From the NCBI GenBank assembly GCA_032718475.1, contig JAUCBJ010005204.1, positions 1-42,081 of the forward strand: DNA of 42,081 nucleotides, given 5' to 3'. Position numbers and translations under genes: made by a program. Below, piece by piece: positions 1 through 9,777 of this stretch (positions are counted from its first letter, which is position 1; every line of letters begins with the position of its first letter). Below the pieces are notes generated by a model, which saw nothing but the letters and a program-made list of their open reading frames with translations, made no database searches and was not told the DNA's origin. The DNA is from Nemertoderma westbladi. Its lineage: Eukaryota; Xenacoelomorpha; Nemertodermatida; Nemertodermatidae.

Positions 1-2292
1 AAGATTATGCACTGGCTGGTCCTCACGGCGAAAGCAATGTCCTGCAAAGCGGGGGGGGGGGGGCGGGGCCGAATTTGATGCTAGTGTCAAGCTTGGGGGA
101 GACCAATGAGACGCCTCCATTGTTGTATAGTGTCTGGTTGGAGATGTGTGCATTGTACTTGACGCAGTGAACCCGGCGCAGCATTCTTGTGAAGGTGCCA
201 TCCAGATGATTTGGTATCCTCTGCAGTTAGAGCCCAGCATGGACTCCCATAGAGGAGCACTGGATCCACTGCTGCTCAGAAATAATCGGACCTTGAGGTG
301 CCGTTTTATTCTGTGGAACTGTGGGACTTCCAAATCCTGGATAGCCTATTCAAGGCTGCCCATGCCTTTCCACTTACGTATCCCAAGGTCCTCGCCGGAC
401 TTCCGGATCCATGATCCCAGGTAGCAGAAGTCGTCCACGTGCTCTAGCATAGCCATTCCTTGGAGCTTATGCTCAGATCCACGGTCAGAGACTTGCTTGA
501 GGGCTGTCAAAGTTTCACTGTCATAATTTTGGTCTTCTTGGAGTTTACAAAAAGACCAACACTTAGAAGCAACCTCGTTCCAATGAGCAGTGAGGAGCCG
601 TTGGGCTCCCTCTAGTGATTCTGACAGTACCCCTATAGTCATCAGCAAAGTCTAGATCAGTATAGGTCCTTGGCTGGATTTCCTCCACTTCTGGTGCCAG
701 TAGGTGGAGTTACCATCACCCCATCTTTATTCATTTAAATGTAATTTTAATTTTATGGTCTAAGGACATGCGTAGAACATAGTCAACCACCATTATGAAC
801 AAGAATGGCGCAAGTGTGTCTCCTTGAAGATTTCCGCATAAGACTTCGAATGGATCGGTGTCACCTTCAACAGCAGACGCAAATGTGGTGGAACCATCGT
901 ACAGTGATCTGATTGCTGAAATAATTTCCTCAGGAATCCAATGTGCTACAAGTATGAATGTATGCTAAACATCCGTGGTCGGGAGACTGAGTTGAAGGCA
1001 TCAAAGATAATAGACAGATGTCTGTCTTTCTTTGTTGATAACTCTTCGATTATCCTTCTAAGTGCCAGAATAGACTTCATGTCCCACGACCTTTACGGAA
1101 CCCATCTCGGTTCTCACAGGATTCCTGATGCGATTTAATAAAATTATGTTGTATTACTTTGCAGCAATCGAGATTAACGAGTTTCCACGAAAATATTTAG
1201 GTTGCCCTTCTTTGGGGCAGGGACCAACTTATATATTTTCATTTCTTAAGGGACTATCTTTGTCCTATACATATCCAGAATAATGGGGTGAATGAGCTCT
1301 AAGCACTCAGGAATTTTACAGACCTCAGGGGGTACGCCATCTACTCCAATGGCACGATTGGTCTTCAAGTCCCTTACTGCAGTCTTAATTTCAGCAAATG
1401 AGATGTGGATATCTGTGAGCACAGAATCAGATACACGATGTACCTCAAAGTTATCAGGCAATACCCTGTTATGTTTGGAAGCTTTTCAAAGTAGGCCTTC
1501 CAACCATTATTGAGGAGTTCAGGAGATTCAGCATTAACCTTGGTGGTTGGTTGGCTTTTCCTCCCAGTGAGCACGTTTACTGATTGCTATGCCTGTGCTG
1601 ATTGTCTGCTATCAGCATTGTTAATGTCATCAACCTAGGCCCTACTTATTGATAAGCTCATTTAGCATCCTTGTCTGTCCTCGTGTGCCCTAGTCGGCGG
1701 GACTCATTCTGCGCCTTAGTGAGGTCATTTTGGCACTTCCGAATTCTGTGATCAGTGTGGGAGGGGGTGAGGGGGGGGGGGCTATTTCATGTTTCGAGGG
1801 TTTACAGAAACTGTTTCTGCAGCTGCTAAATTAACTGCTTCTGTGAAGGCAGTATAGCCCACGCAGTGATTGTTCAGCTGTTGTTCCACTGTACTGTGCA
1901 GATGGATCTCACAACTGTGCTGTTGCAACAAAGAGGACCAATCATTCCTTGGACACAATAATAAGTAATAGCTGGATAAGGGTCGAAGTGCAAATACACT
2001 TCAGTCTTGTACAGAATAGAACTCCTGTATTTCCTACGAAACATCTCTTCGAAACTTAATTTCATATGGTCTATCTGGGACTTGTGACCACTTGGTCCAG
2101 TATGAGATGTAGATGACTCCCAAGATGAGTGATGTAGACTTGCATTAAAGTCCCCCAGGCAAATTAAGAATGCATGCTGATCCACTTCATCAGTAGCTGC
2201 ATGTAGATTGCGGTAGAAATTTTCGACTTCATCTTTCTTTGCTCCACATACTATGCGTGTCTCTTCGCAAACCACATTCGGGTAAGTTTTCC
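1..2292 (-). pseudogene. Decayed RTE-like LINE copy (endonuclease and RT), runs off window start
   Basis: Read on the minus strand, this stretch matches LINE B (14787-17329) collinearly. At about 2150 it shows the endonuclease motif GDFNAS, then KSQIDH and RRKYRSS. RT-region remnants follow, such as TNRAIGVDGVPPEV near 1340 and LGSWIRKSGEDLGIRK near 390. The C-terminal YGSPCWALTAEDT lies near 240. Frameshifts, stops and G-tracts (about 51-66 and 1763-1781) break every frame, so it is dead. It begins further upstream in the endonuclease than LINE B does and leaves the window at base 1 in the C-terminal region. Seen directly: motif order and similarity to LINE B. Inferred: an old copy of the same family. 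The RTE clade name is tentative. Confidence 0.85.
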
Positions 2293-2297
2293 TTTAA

Positions 2298-3750
2298 CCC
2301 TATTACCACTGGGGGGGGGGGGGGGGGGGGGGGGGGCGAATCGGCCCCTTCCTAGTTTTTAATTGCTGTATCTATGCAACCACATTATGTACCAGCCCAA
2401 TTTTTTACGAGAATTAGTCAAATTTAATGGCGCATCTTTTGCAAAAAACGGCGTTGCAATTAGATTTCAACTTTTCGATGTGGGTGCCACCTCAAAATTT
2501 GGTCCCCAGCAGAAATCTTTTTGAAATTTTCGAATTTTACAAGGTCATTTGTGAGTTAGTAATTCTTTATGTTGGGGCTTTTTTTATTGATTCTGATTCG
2601 TATGGAGCACTCTACTACTCTATATAAGTATGTAAGGGAAGTGGTACGTCATTTTTGGTGCACTAAAATTAGGGCGTGGCACTTCAAATTTTCAAAATTG
2701 CAATATTCGTTAAATACTCCGAAGTTTTGATTTCAACGCATTTTTATGGGTTTTCTGGCCCGCTTAATCGATTGAAAGTAATATAGAAGACTCAATTCTT
2801 AGTGGTACATCATTTTTGGTGCACCAAAATTAGGGCGTGGCAAGTAGGCTTACTTCAAATTTTCAAAATTACGATATTCAGAAAATACCACAAGGTTTTC
2901 ATTTCAACCCATTTTTATAGGTTATCTGGACCGCTGAATCGATTGAAAGTAATATTGAAGCTTCAAGTCTTAGTGGTACGTCATTATTGGTACACCACAA
3001 TTAGGGCGTGGTACTTTTTCAAAATTTGAATAAGTGCCACTCCCTAATTTTGGTGCACCAAAAATGCCGAACCACTAAGTCTTCAGGCTTCTATAATACT
3101 TTCAATTGCTTCAGCGGTCCAGATAACCTACAAATGTGCGCTGAAATCTCAACTTTGGTTTATTTTCCGAATCTCGTATTTTTCTATATTTGAAGTGCCA
3201 CACCCTAATTTTGGTGATCCAAAAATTAATTTTGACGATCCACTAAGTCTTCAGGCTTCGATAATATTTTCAATCAATTCAGCGGTCCAGAAAACCTATA
3301 AAAACGCGTTGAAATCAAAAGATGGGAGTATTTTCCGAATATTGTATTTTTCAAAAAAGTGCCACGCCCACTTCTTAGGTGGACGAAAAATAGCATCCAG
3401 TTCAATTTTCGGAAATTGAATATAATCACATTCGATTCAGCGTAGAGAAAAAACCTACTCATGCTAGCCAGCAATGCCACACTATTAGTTTTTAGAATAT
3501 CAAAAAAATTTATATTTTGTCCTGGGACTACTTCTATTTTTCATGAAAATTATTATACCCCTTATAAAATTTTCATTTTTTTGTATTTGAAAATGTTCTT
3601 CGATAATTTTTTTACCTACAGCCCAAATTTCGTAGGATTTTATTGGATGATTACAAAAATACAGCGGGGGGGGGGGGGCGAATCGACCCCCCGCCAGTGC
3701 TGCTAAACCACAGCCCGTGCTGGGGTCTAAACACCCCAGTGGTAATAGGG
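2298..3750. mobile_element. Non-autonomous piggyBac-like element with TTAA target duplications
   Basis: The ends are 17-bp perfect inverted repeats: CCCTATTACCACTGGGG at 2298-2314 and its reverse complement at 3734-3750. TTAA stands directly outside both ends (2294-2297 and 3751-3754). A terminus starting CCC next to a duplicated TTAA is the hallmark of piggyBac-type elements. The 1453-bp body has no transposase. It is filled with units of about 165 bp, first in one orientation and then inverted, and has long G runs just inside both ends (2311-2336, 3666-3678). It lies next to the 5' end of the LINE remnant at 1-2292. Confidence 0.85.
2636..3480. repeat. ~165-bp internal repeat units, direct then inverted
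   Basis: A unit containing GTGGTACGTCATTTTTGGTG and a following TTAGGGCGTGGCA starts near 2640, 2800 and 2967. Similar units in the opposite orientation, recognisable by AAGTGCCACGCCC or AAGTGCCACTCCC, start near 3034, 3190 and 3356. The internal sequence of the piggyBac-like element is therefore a large imperfect palindrome, and transcripts could fold into a long hairpin. No coding sequence is evident. Confidence 0.75.
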
Positions 3751-3754
3751 TTAA

Positions 3755-4402
3755 GAGTAGGAATATGTACGTCACCATCCATTTCCATCAAGTCATAATA
3801 ATAATAGGCAGATGAAAGTTTCGACGCAATCAAAATTGATCCCTCTCCAGGGCGAAAATCGACGCAAATAACACCTGATTACTCTCAAAAATTAAACTTC
3901 TATCTGTTTTGTTGAGATTCGTTTATTGTTTTGGTTCGAATAACGTGCCACTGTAAACTGCTCCTTTCCTTAAATTGATAATTTAACATTGAAATGAGCT
4001 ATAACTTGTTGAAATACACTCAGTGTCTCAGTAGATATCAAAATACATCCGGCCCAGAATACAATGAACTTTTTTGGACAATTGAAAAACCTGCATTTTT
4101 TAGTACTAAAACGTCTGTAAAATCTTCCAAAGTCGGAGTAGGGAGTATGATTTTTTGTGCATCTGTTGGACCATAAAATTATCTTCAAAAATATATATAA
4201 CTAGGTTTCAATAAAAACATGATTCTAAAATTAAGTCGAATCGTGTGGGAAACGTTTTTGGCCACTTTTTGTGAGTTTGGGCCTGGTGCACAATCCGCAG
4301 AAACAAAGAACCAGCGGTTTCAGACCCACAGCTAACGTGTTAAAGTTTCAATGGCATATAGTAGTATAGTACCGGTAAAGGAAATTTAAAAAATTATTGA
4401 AA
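3755..4402. other. Non-coding AT-rich spacer
   Basis: No gene is recognised. Around 3918 the phrase TTTATTGTTTTGGTT is followed by a GCCACTGTAA segment. The same phrase recurs near 4920 and 40733, so this is probably a fragment of a dispersed repeat. A short (ATA)n run lies near 3797. Confidence 0.5.
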
Positions 4403-4778
4403 CAGGGACAGGATGCGATACGATACGAAAATACGATACGAAAATACGATACGAAATACGAAAACAGTTACTTATTATTTTTTTCGTATCGTATTTTATT
4501 GAAGAGTTCATGAAAACTTCATAAATATAAGTATTTTGTATTTCACTTAGAAAATCATTTTATAGATCTCTATAAGTCGGGCAAATATTAATTTATTGAA
4601 AATATTGAATTGAATTAAATTATGAATTTGATGTACTAATTAATAATATAATATGAAACAAACATAATATTAACATATTAATAATATCAACGATCGTCTT
4701 ACACATTTTATTGACATAAATAATGCGATACGAAATACGAAAATCCCTTATTTCATATCGTATCGTATCCCGTCCCTG
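4403..4778. mobile_element. Small hAT-like MITE with GATACGAAA-rich ends
   Basis: The left end reads CAGGGACAGGATGCGATACG and the right end is an imperfect inverted copy, CGTATCGTATCCCGTCCCTG (4759-4778). The CAGGG terminus is typical of hAT elements. The octamer TATTGAAA occurs directly before the left end (4395-4402) and again at 4783-4790, four bases past the right terminus. It may be the 8-bp target duplication with a slightly displaced end. The arms carry runs of ATACGATACGAAA. No ORF of note. The superfamily call rests on the termini only. Confidence 0.6.
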
Positions 4779-5160
4779 TTTGTATTGAAATATATACTGT
4801 GTCCGATTTTAAATTATTCTTCGAAAAATTCCTTATGTAAATATTTTATTCCATTCTTGAAATATTCACCGAAACTGCTGCAGATTGAGCGCAAATTAAC
4901 TTGCCGGGTGATAAGGTTTTGTTTATTGTTTTGGTTAGAAAACAATGAACAGCTAATGTAAGCTGTTTATTTTCATTAAAATTATATTAAGTTAATTTTT
5001 TAAACCCACTAAATACCAAGTTTGTGTTTGCACTAGTAGCTAGTATTACAAAGTATTTTTCCGCGGAGTTCACGCTATGTAATAACGAAATTCTGAATTA
5101 TCGATGCCGGGTAAAATATTGAAATTAATAAGCAAAGCGAATCAACGCTGACACCCAGTT
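4779..5160. other. Non-coding AT-rich spacer before the 8/9-bp array
   Basis: No coding potential or RNA gene is recognised. A copy of TTTATTGTTTTGGTT occurs near 4920. The sequence changes abruptly to the GTAGTACC array at about 5161. Confidence 0.5.
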
Positions 5161-5525
5161 GTCGTACCAGTAGTACCAGTAGTACCGTAGTACCAGTAGT
5201 ACCGTAGTACCGTAGTACCAGTAGTACCGTAGTACCAGTAGTACCGTAGTACCAGTAGTACCGTAGTACCAGTAGTACCGTAGTACAGTAGTACCGTAGT
5301 ACCAGTAGTACCGTAGTACCGTAGTACCGTAGTACCAGTAGTACCGTGTAGTACCAGTAGTACCGTAGTACCAGTAGTACCAGTAGTACCGTAGTACCAG
5401 TAGTACCGTAGTACCAGTAGTACCAGTAGTACCGTAGTACCGTAGTACCAGTAGTACCGTAGTACCAGTAGTACCGTAGTACCGTAGTACCGTAGTACCA
5501 GTAGTACCGTAGTACCAGTAGTACC
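5161..5525. repeat. GTAGTACC / AGTAGTACC 8/9-bp tandem array, left part
   Basis: About 365 bp of tandem units of two lengths, CCGTAGTA (8 bp) and CCAGTAGTA (9 bp), often alternating. The period mixture keeps all minus-strand frames open, which creates spurious ORFs. The array ends sharply at 5525 where the R2-type LINE begins, and resumes after that element's poly(A) tail. Confidence 0.95.
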
Positions 5526-6926
5526 GAGAAGTCGGAGAAACTGGCGGAAGCAGAGGAGATATTCGTGGGAACCGGGATCGTCATCTCCGCGGGGGGGAAC
5601 AAACTCCTAGGCGGTGTGGTGGGGTCTGCCGAGTACCGCCAGGCCTACATCACCTCCAAGGTCGAGGAGTTCGTCGCAGAGGTCGACCGACTCGGCGACA
5701 TCGCCAGCATCGACCCCCACTGCGCCTACTCTAACCTGGCGCTGGGGTTGTCCTGTCGCTGGCGGTTCCTCGCAAGGGTGGTCCCGAACGCCGCCCTCCA
5801 TTTCGATGACCTTGAGGGCGCAGTTCTGCGATGTCTGTGCAAGATCGCCGACCGCCCCTCGATCCCAGACAACGAACGCCAGCTCCTCTCTCTACCCATA
5901 AGGAACGGTGGTTTGGGTATCCCTCTCCCCTCAGACCTCACCAACCAGTTTGCGAACTCCTGCCGGGTCTGCGAACCGCTAGAGGGGGCGACAGCCGAGA
6001 CCATGTCAGACGTCAGGGAGGATCAGAACCATATCACTAATCTAATAAAGGCTGAATCCTTCGTGGCGTCTAAGACCAAAACAACAGAATGTCATGGTCG
6101 GCTATCGGAGTCCCAACAGAATCTGAGGGAGCTGGTGTCGGAGAAGGGGGCTTCAGCTTGGTTGAACTCAAAACCGGTCACCCTTCACAAAACTCACCTG
6201 TCTAAGGAAGAGTTCCGCGACGCTCTGTGTCTGCGCTACGGCTGGCAACCGAAGTCGCTCCCTTCTCGTTGTGTCTGTGGGGAACGATTTTCCCCTTCAC
6301 ACGTCCTGTCGTGCCCCACCGGGGGTTATCCCTCGATAAGGCACAACGAGATACGCGATTTCGTTGCCGACGCGCTAACTGAAGTAGCCCACAACGTCGC
6401 AGTAGAGCCAACACTCCAGCCTCTAACAGGTGAGGAGTTCACCCACAGATCCACCTCCACAGAAGATCAGGCGAGGTTGGACGTCTCTGTCAGCGGGTTC
6501 TGGGGTGGCCGGTTCGAGAAGACTTACTTCGACGTCTCGGTCTACAACCCTCTAGCGGCCACCAACGCAGCCATGACCACCGAGGGCGCTTATTCCCACC
6601 ACGAGGCGCGGAAACGCCTGAAGTACGAGGAGCGCATCCGAGAGGTCGAACTGTCGTCGTTTGTGCCTCTGATACTTTCAGCCTTTGGTGGTACCGCGCC
6701 AGCGATGCAACAGTTCGTTAAGCGTTTATCGCTTAAACTCTCGGATCGTCGCGACCTCAGCTACTCTGAGTGTATCTGCTGGACGCGGAGGAAGATAAGC
6801 TTCGCGCTTCTCCGCTCCAGTTTGATGTGTCTCCGTGGAGCGAGATCCGCCACCAAACGCCCTGTTTATCATCAGGTGTCCGCAGACTCGATTCGCCTGA
6901 CTAACGCTGATACCAACACCGGCTAG
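5526..6926 (+). CDS. C-terminal part of an R2-type LINE polyprotein (thumb, zinc motif, endonuclease-like domain)
   Basis: An uninterrupted frame opens at the insertion junction; the first possible GTG start at 5565 is arbitrary because the protein is truncated. The first ~140 residues look like the post-RT thumb region, including LPIRNGGLGIPLP. Numbered from 5565, at about residues 235-249 a CxC...H...C motif (CVCGERFSPSHVLSC) is followed by RHNEIRD. Then ARLDVSV (~303) and YFDVSVYNP (~321) resemble the PD-(D/E)xK core of restriction-like endonucleases in R2-group LINEs. It ends with TAG at 6926. No internal stop or frameshift is seen over 453 codons, so the copy looks young. The zinc and endonuclease reading is inference from motif order. 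The exact clade (for example R2, NeSL or Utopia-like) is unresolved. Confidence 0.75.
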   Translation, partial: EKSEKLAEAEEIFVGTGIVISAGGNKLLGGVVGSAEYRQAYITSKVEEFVAEVDRLGDIASIDPHCAYSNLALGLSCRWRFLARVVPNAALHFDDLEGAVLRCLCKIADRPSIPDNERQLLSLPIRNGGLGIPLPSDLTNQFANSCRVCEPLEGATAETMSDVREDQNHITNLIKAESFVASKTKTTECHGRLSESQQNLRELVSEKGASAWLNSKPVTLHKTHLSKEEFRDALCLRYGWQPKSLPSRCVCGERFSPSHVLSCPTGGYPSIRHNEIRDFVADALTEVAHNVAVEPTLQPLTGEEFTHRSTSTEDQARLDVSVSGFWGGRFEKTYFDVSVYNPLAATNAAMTTEGAYSHHEARKRLKYEERIREVELSSFVPLILSAFGGTAPAMQQFVKRLSLKLSDRRDLSYSECICWTRRKISFALLRSSLMCLRGARSATKRPVYHQVSADSIRLTNADTNTG

Positions 6927-7111
6927 ACTGACTGTCAGTGGTAGTCATAGGCCTCTAAACAGGCCCTTCTTTCTTTATTTATTATTTTTTTTATTATCGG
7001 TATCGGTGTAGGAATTATTCATTTTGTTCTATTAATAAAGTGCCTGTAAAAGAGTTATGCTGATATTGTGCAAATTATATAATAAACTAGTAACTTAAAA
7101 AAAAAAAAAAA
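5526..7111 (+). mobile_element. 5'-truncated R2-type (restriction-like endonuclease) LINE inserted in the array
   Basis: The insertion is bounded on the left by the array (ending 5525) and on the right by a poly(A) run at 7097-7111, after which the same array resumes. A polyadenylation signal AATAAA lies at 7081-7086. The open frame runs from the very junction, so the 5' part, including the RT catalytic core, is missing. This is the usual outcome of incomplete target-primed reverse transcription. Target duplications cannot be recognised because both flanks are repeats. Confidence 0.88.
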
Positions 7112-7933
7112 CCAGTAGTACCTTAGTACCAGTAGTACCGTAGTACCAGTAGTACCGTAGTACCAGTAGTACCGTAGTACCGTAGTACCAGTAGTACCGT
7201 AGTACCGTAGTACCAGTAGTACCGTAGTACCAGTAGTACCAGTAGTACCGTAGTACCGTAGTACCAGTAGTACCGTAGTACCAGTAGTACCGTAGTACCA
7301 GTAGTACCAGTAGTACCGGTAGTACCGTAGTACCAGTAGTACCGTAATACCGTAGTACCGTAGTACCAGTAGTACCGTAGTACCAGTAGTACCGTAGTAC
7401 CAGTAGTACCGTAGTACCAGTAGTACCAGTAGTACCGTAGTACCAGTAGTACCGTAGTACCAGTAGTACCGTAGTACCAGTAGTACCGTAGTACCAGTAG
7501 TACCAGTAGTACCGTAGTACCAGTAGTACCGTAGTACCAGTAGTACCGTAGTACCAGTAGTACCGTAGTACCGTAGTACCAGTAGTACCGTAGTACCGTA
7601 GTACCAGTAGTACCGTAGTACAGTAGTACCAGTAGTACCAGTAGTACCGTAGTACCAGTAGTACCGTAGTACCGTAGTACCAGTAGTACCGTAGTACCAG
7701 TAGTACCGTAGTACCGTAGTACCAGTAGTACCGTAGTACCGTAGTACCAGTAGTACCGTAGTACCAGTAGTACCGTAGTACCGTAGTACCGTAGTACCGT
7801 AGTACCAGTAGTACCAGTAGTACCGTAGTACCAGTAGTACCGTAGTACCGTAGTACCAGTAGTACCGTAGTACCAGTAGTACCAGTCGTACCAGTAGTAC
7901 CGTAGTACCAGTAGTACCGTAGTACCAGTAGTC
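7112..7933. repeat. GTAGTACC / AGTAGTACC 8/9-bp tandem array, right part
   Basis: About 820 bp of the same two interspersed unit types as the left part, starting directly after the LINE poly(A). Variants are few (for example CCTTAGTACC at the start, GTAATACC near 7345, CAGTCGTACC near 7884). With the left part this makes an original array of about 1.2 kb. Confidence 0.95.
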
Positions 7934-8309
7934 GTGTTTCTTTACCTCTAAACAAATTGCTCCAATTGTAGAAAACAATTATAATACAATCCGAAAAAGT
8001 AGTTTTGTTATTATCAAATAAAAACCAAATGATCAACAATTCATTAACGGGGCTGTAGGTGGAAAAAAATAAATATTGTATTATAATACAATTAGTTAAT
8101 ATTTAAACGGAATAAAATAGAATAACCGGTATTTATACAGGCTGCCCATATTATTTATAAATTTATAATATTAATATTACAGGTCGTATTTAAATTACAA
8201 TTCATAAATTACATAAATTGCAAATCCATTCAAAGGCAATTATATAATTATTAATAAGTCTAGAATGAATCAACCAGTTACAACAAAAAGCTCGTACGAT
8301 ATGCTATTT
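7934..8309. other. AT-rich non-coding stretch
   Basis: Nothing beyond AT-rich sequence is recognised here; no ORF with family resemblance on either strand. Confidence 0.5.
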
Positions 8310-9123
8310 GGTCTCAATTATGACCCCCCCAGCCCCCCATACGGAGTTTGACTGCGCAGAACAAACAATTTATAGCCAATGCAATGCATGTATGCAGGGG
8401 GCAGGCCTCGGAGCGGCAAGCGAAAAAGGAGCCTAATTACCCCGGGAAATAAAGGGGGATTGGGAACCATAATACTTATAGAGTAAAAGGGGAAAGGGAA
8501 CCACAAAAAACTAATAGAGTATATAAATGGGAAAAGGAACCATAAAACTCAGAGTAATGGGAAAATGTTTTCCTTATGAAATTAAATTAAAAAGTGAAAT
8601 ATTCTACTGTATAAAGCTACATTATTGGTGACGGTCTGATGAATGGAGGATAATAAATATACGGGCCCCATGGGCTCACTTACTTTACCTTATTTACTTA
8701 GTCTAAAAAGTAACCATAAAACTTATAGAGTGAGGGGAGAAGGGAACCGATAAATCCAGGAAAAAGTGAAAAGAAGAAAAGGGTAAAAGGGAAAAAGGAA
8801 ATGCTGGGATGCCTGTGGGGATCCTCTCACGCAAGCTCGACCCCCCCCCCCCCCTTCCCCCGCTGTCACATTAGTAAATTTATAATACCTACAAACAATA
8901 CCCCCCCCCCCCCCCCTCCCACCAAAAATTTGTTTTCTCAATAATTTACAATGTTTGTTAAGCCAAAATACAATATAAATTCCATCACTAGTCACATCTT
9001 CATTTTCCAGTGTTCATCTACAGTATATTAATTATTTTAATTATTAATTATATTATGAAAGTCCAACATTCCTAGATCATTGTTTAATTACAGGGCCCTA
9101 GATGCGGAATCATAATTGAGACC
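8310..9123. mobile_element. Possible MITE bounded by 14-bp inverted repeats
   Basis: GGTCTCAATTATGA at 8310-8323 is perfectly inverted at 9110-9123. The interior is non-coding and simple in composition. It holds two C runs (about 8840-8854 and 8901-8916) and several degenerate units like GGGAACCATAAAACTTATAG. I find no convincing target-site duplication, so the element call is weak and the pair could be chance. Confidence 0.4.
8455..8755. repeat. Degenerate minisatellite around GGGAACCATAAAACTTATAGAG
   Basis: Related phrases of about 38 bp, containing GGGAACCATAA or GGAACCATAAAACT followed by ATAGAGTA, occur near 8461, 8498, 8536, 8711 and 8745. Spacing is irregular and a unique segment interrupts it. 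No function is suggested. Confidence 0.55.
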
Positions 9124-9777
9124 CTTAACTGTAAAAAAAAACAAGTAGAGCTTTACAAAGCGGAAATTAAATAATATTTACATTTACAATAAAAAAAAGC
9201 CGGAATATGGAATTACCTTCAATGACTAAAGGAATAAAAAATCTATCAACTACTGAAATATAAATACAAAAAAAGCCATATAATATAATGTAATACTATA
9301 AGTGGGGTTGTGTGACGTCACAGTTAAACAAACAAACACAAGAACCATAACCAATAAAACCAAACGAGTTATGTACGTAAGAAAACAAAATGCACCAGAT
9401 AAACCACAATAAAAGCCCAAAATAAAGCGGCAGGAACCGCCACCTAAAATAAAGTCAAATGAATTCCCGTAGGTACTAATAATTGTCTGCTAAATAAAAC
9501 ATATTATAAGGGGGACAAAATATCCCGCACCCGTTAAATAATTACAATTAAAAAACACATTGACGCAATTATTATATATTATAATTATATACAATAAACT
9601 CTATTATATTATTATAAACAGTTGGAGATTTACACCTTCGGCTCATCTAGATGGTATAAATAATAAAATAATAAGAGAAATTAGTAAAAATATTTCTAAA
9701 AGAAAACAAAATCACTCGGCTGTGGCGATAAAAGGTGCGTCAAGGTGAATACCGATGTAGATGGAGTGTGTGGGTTA
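9124..9777. other. AT-rich region downstream of CDC14, possible 3' untranslated sequence
   Basis: No ORF of note. On the minus strand this follows the CDC14 stop codon, so it may hold its 3' untranslated region. There is no obvious oligo(dT) run just below 9778 to mark a retrocopy poly(A) tail. Confidence 0.4.

Noticed and set aside
51-66. G/C homopolymer runs (also 1763, 2311, 3666, 8840, 8901, 38495) as functional quadruplex sites
   Set aside because: Such runs can form quadruplexes, but they are also prone to sequencing and assembly error. Without other evidence I treat them as simple repeats.
7055-8039. Long minus-strand ORFs reading GTTGTTVLLVLRYYWYY-type repeats
   Set aside because: They are direct translations of the 8/9-bp array, open in all frames because the units contain no minus-strand stop. 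No start context or family.
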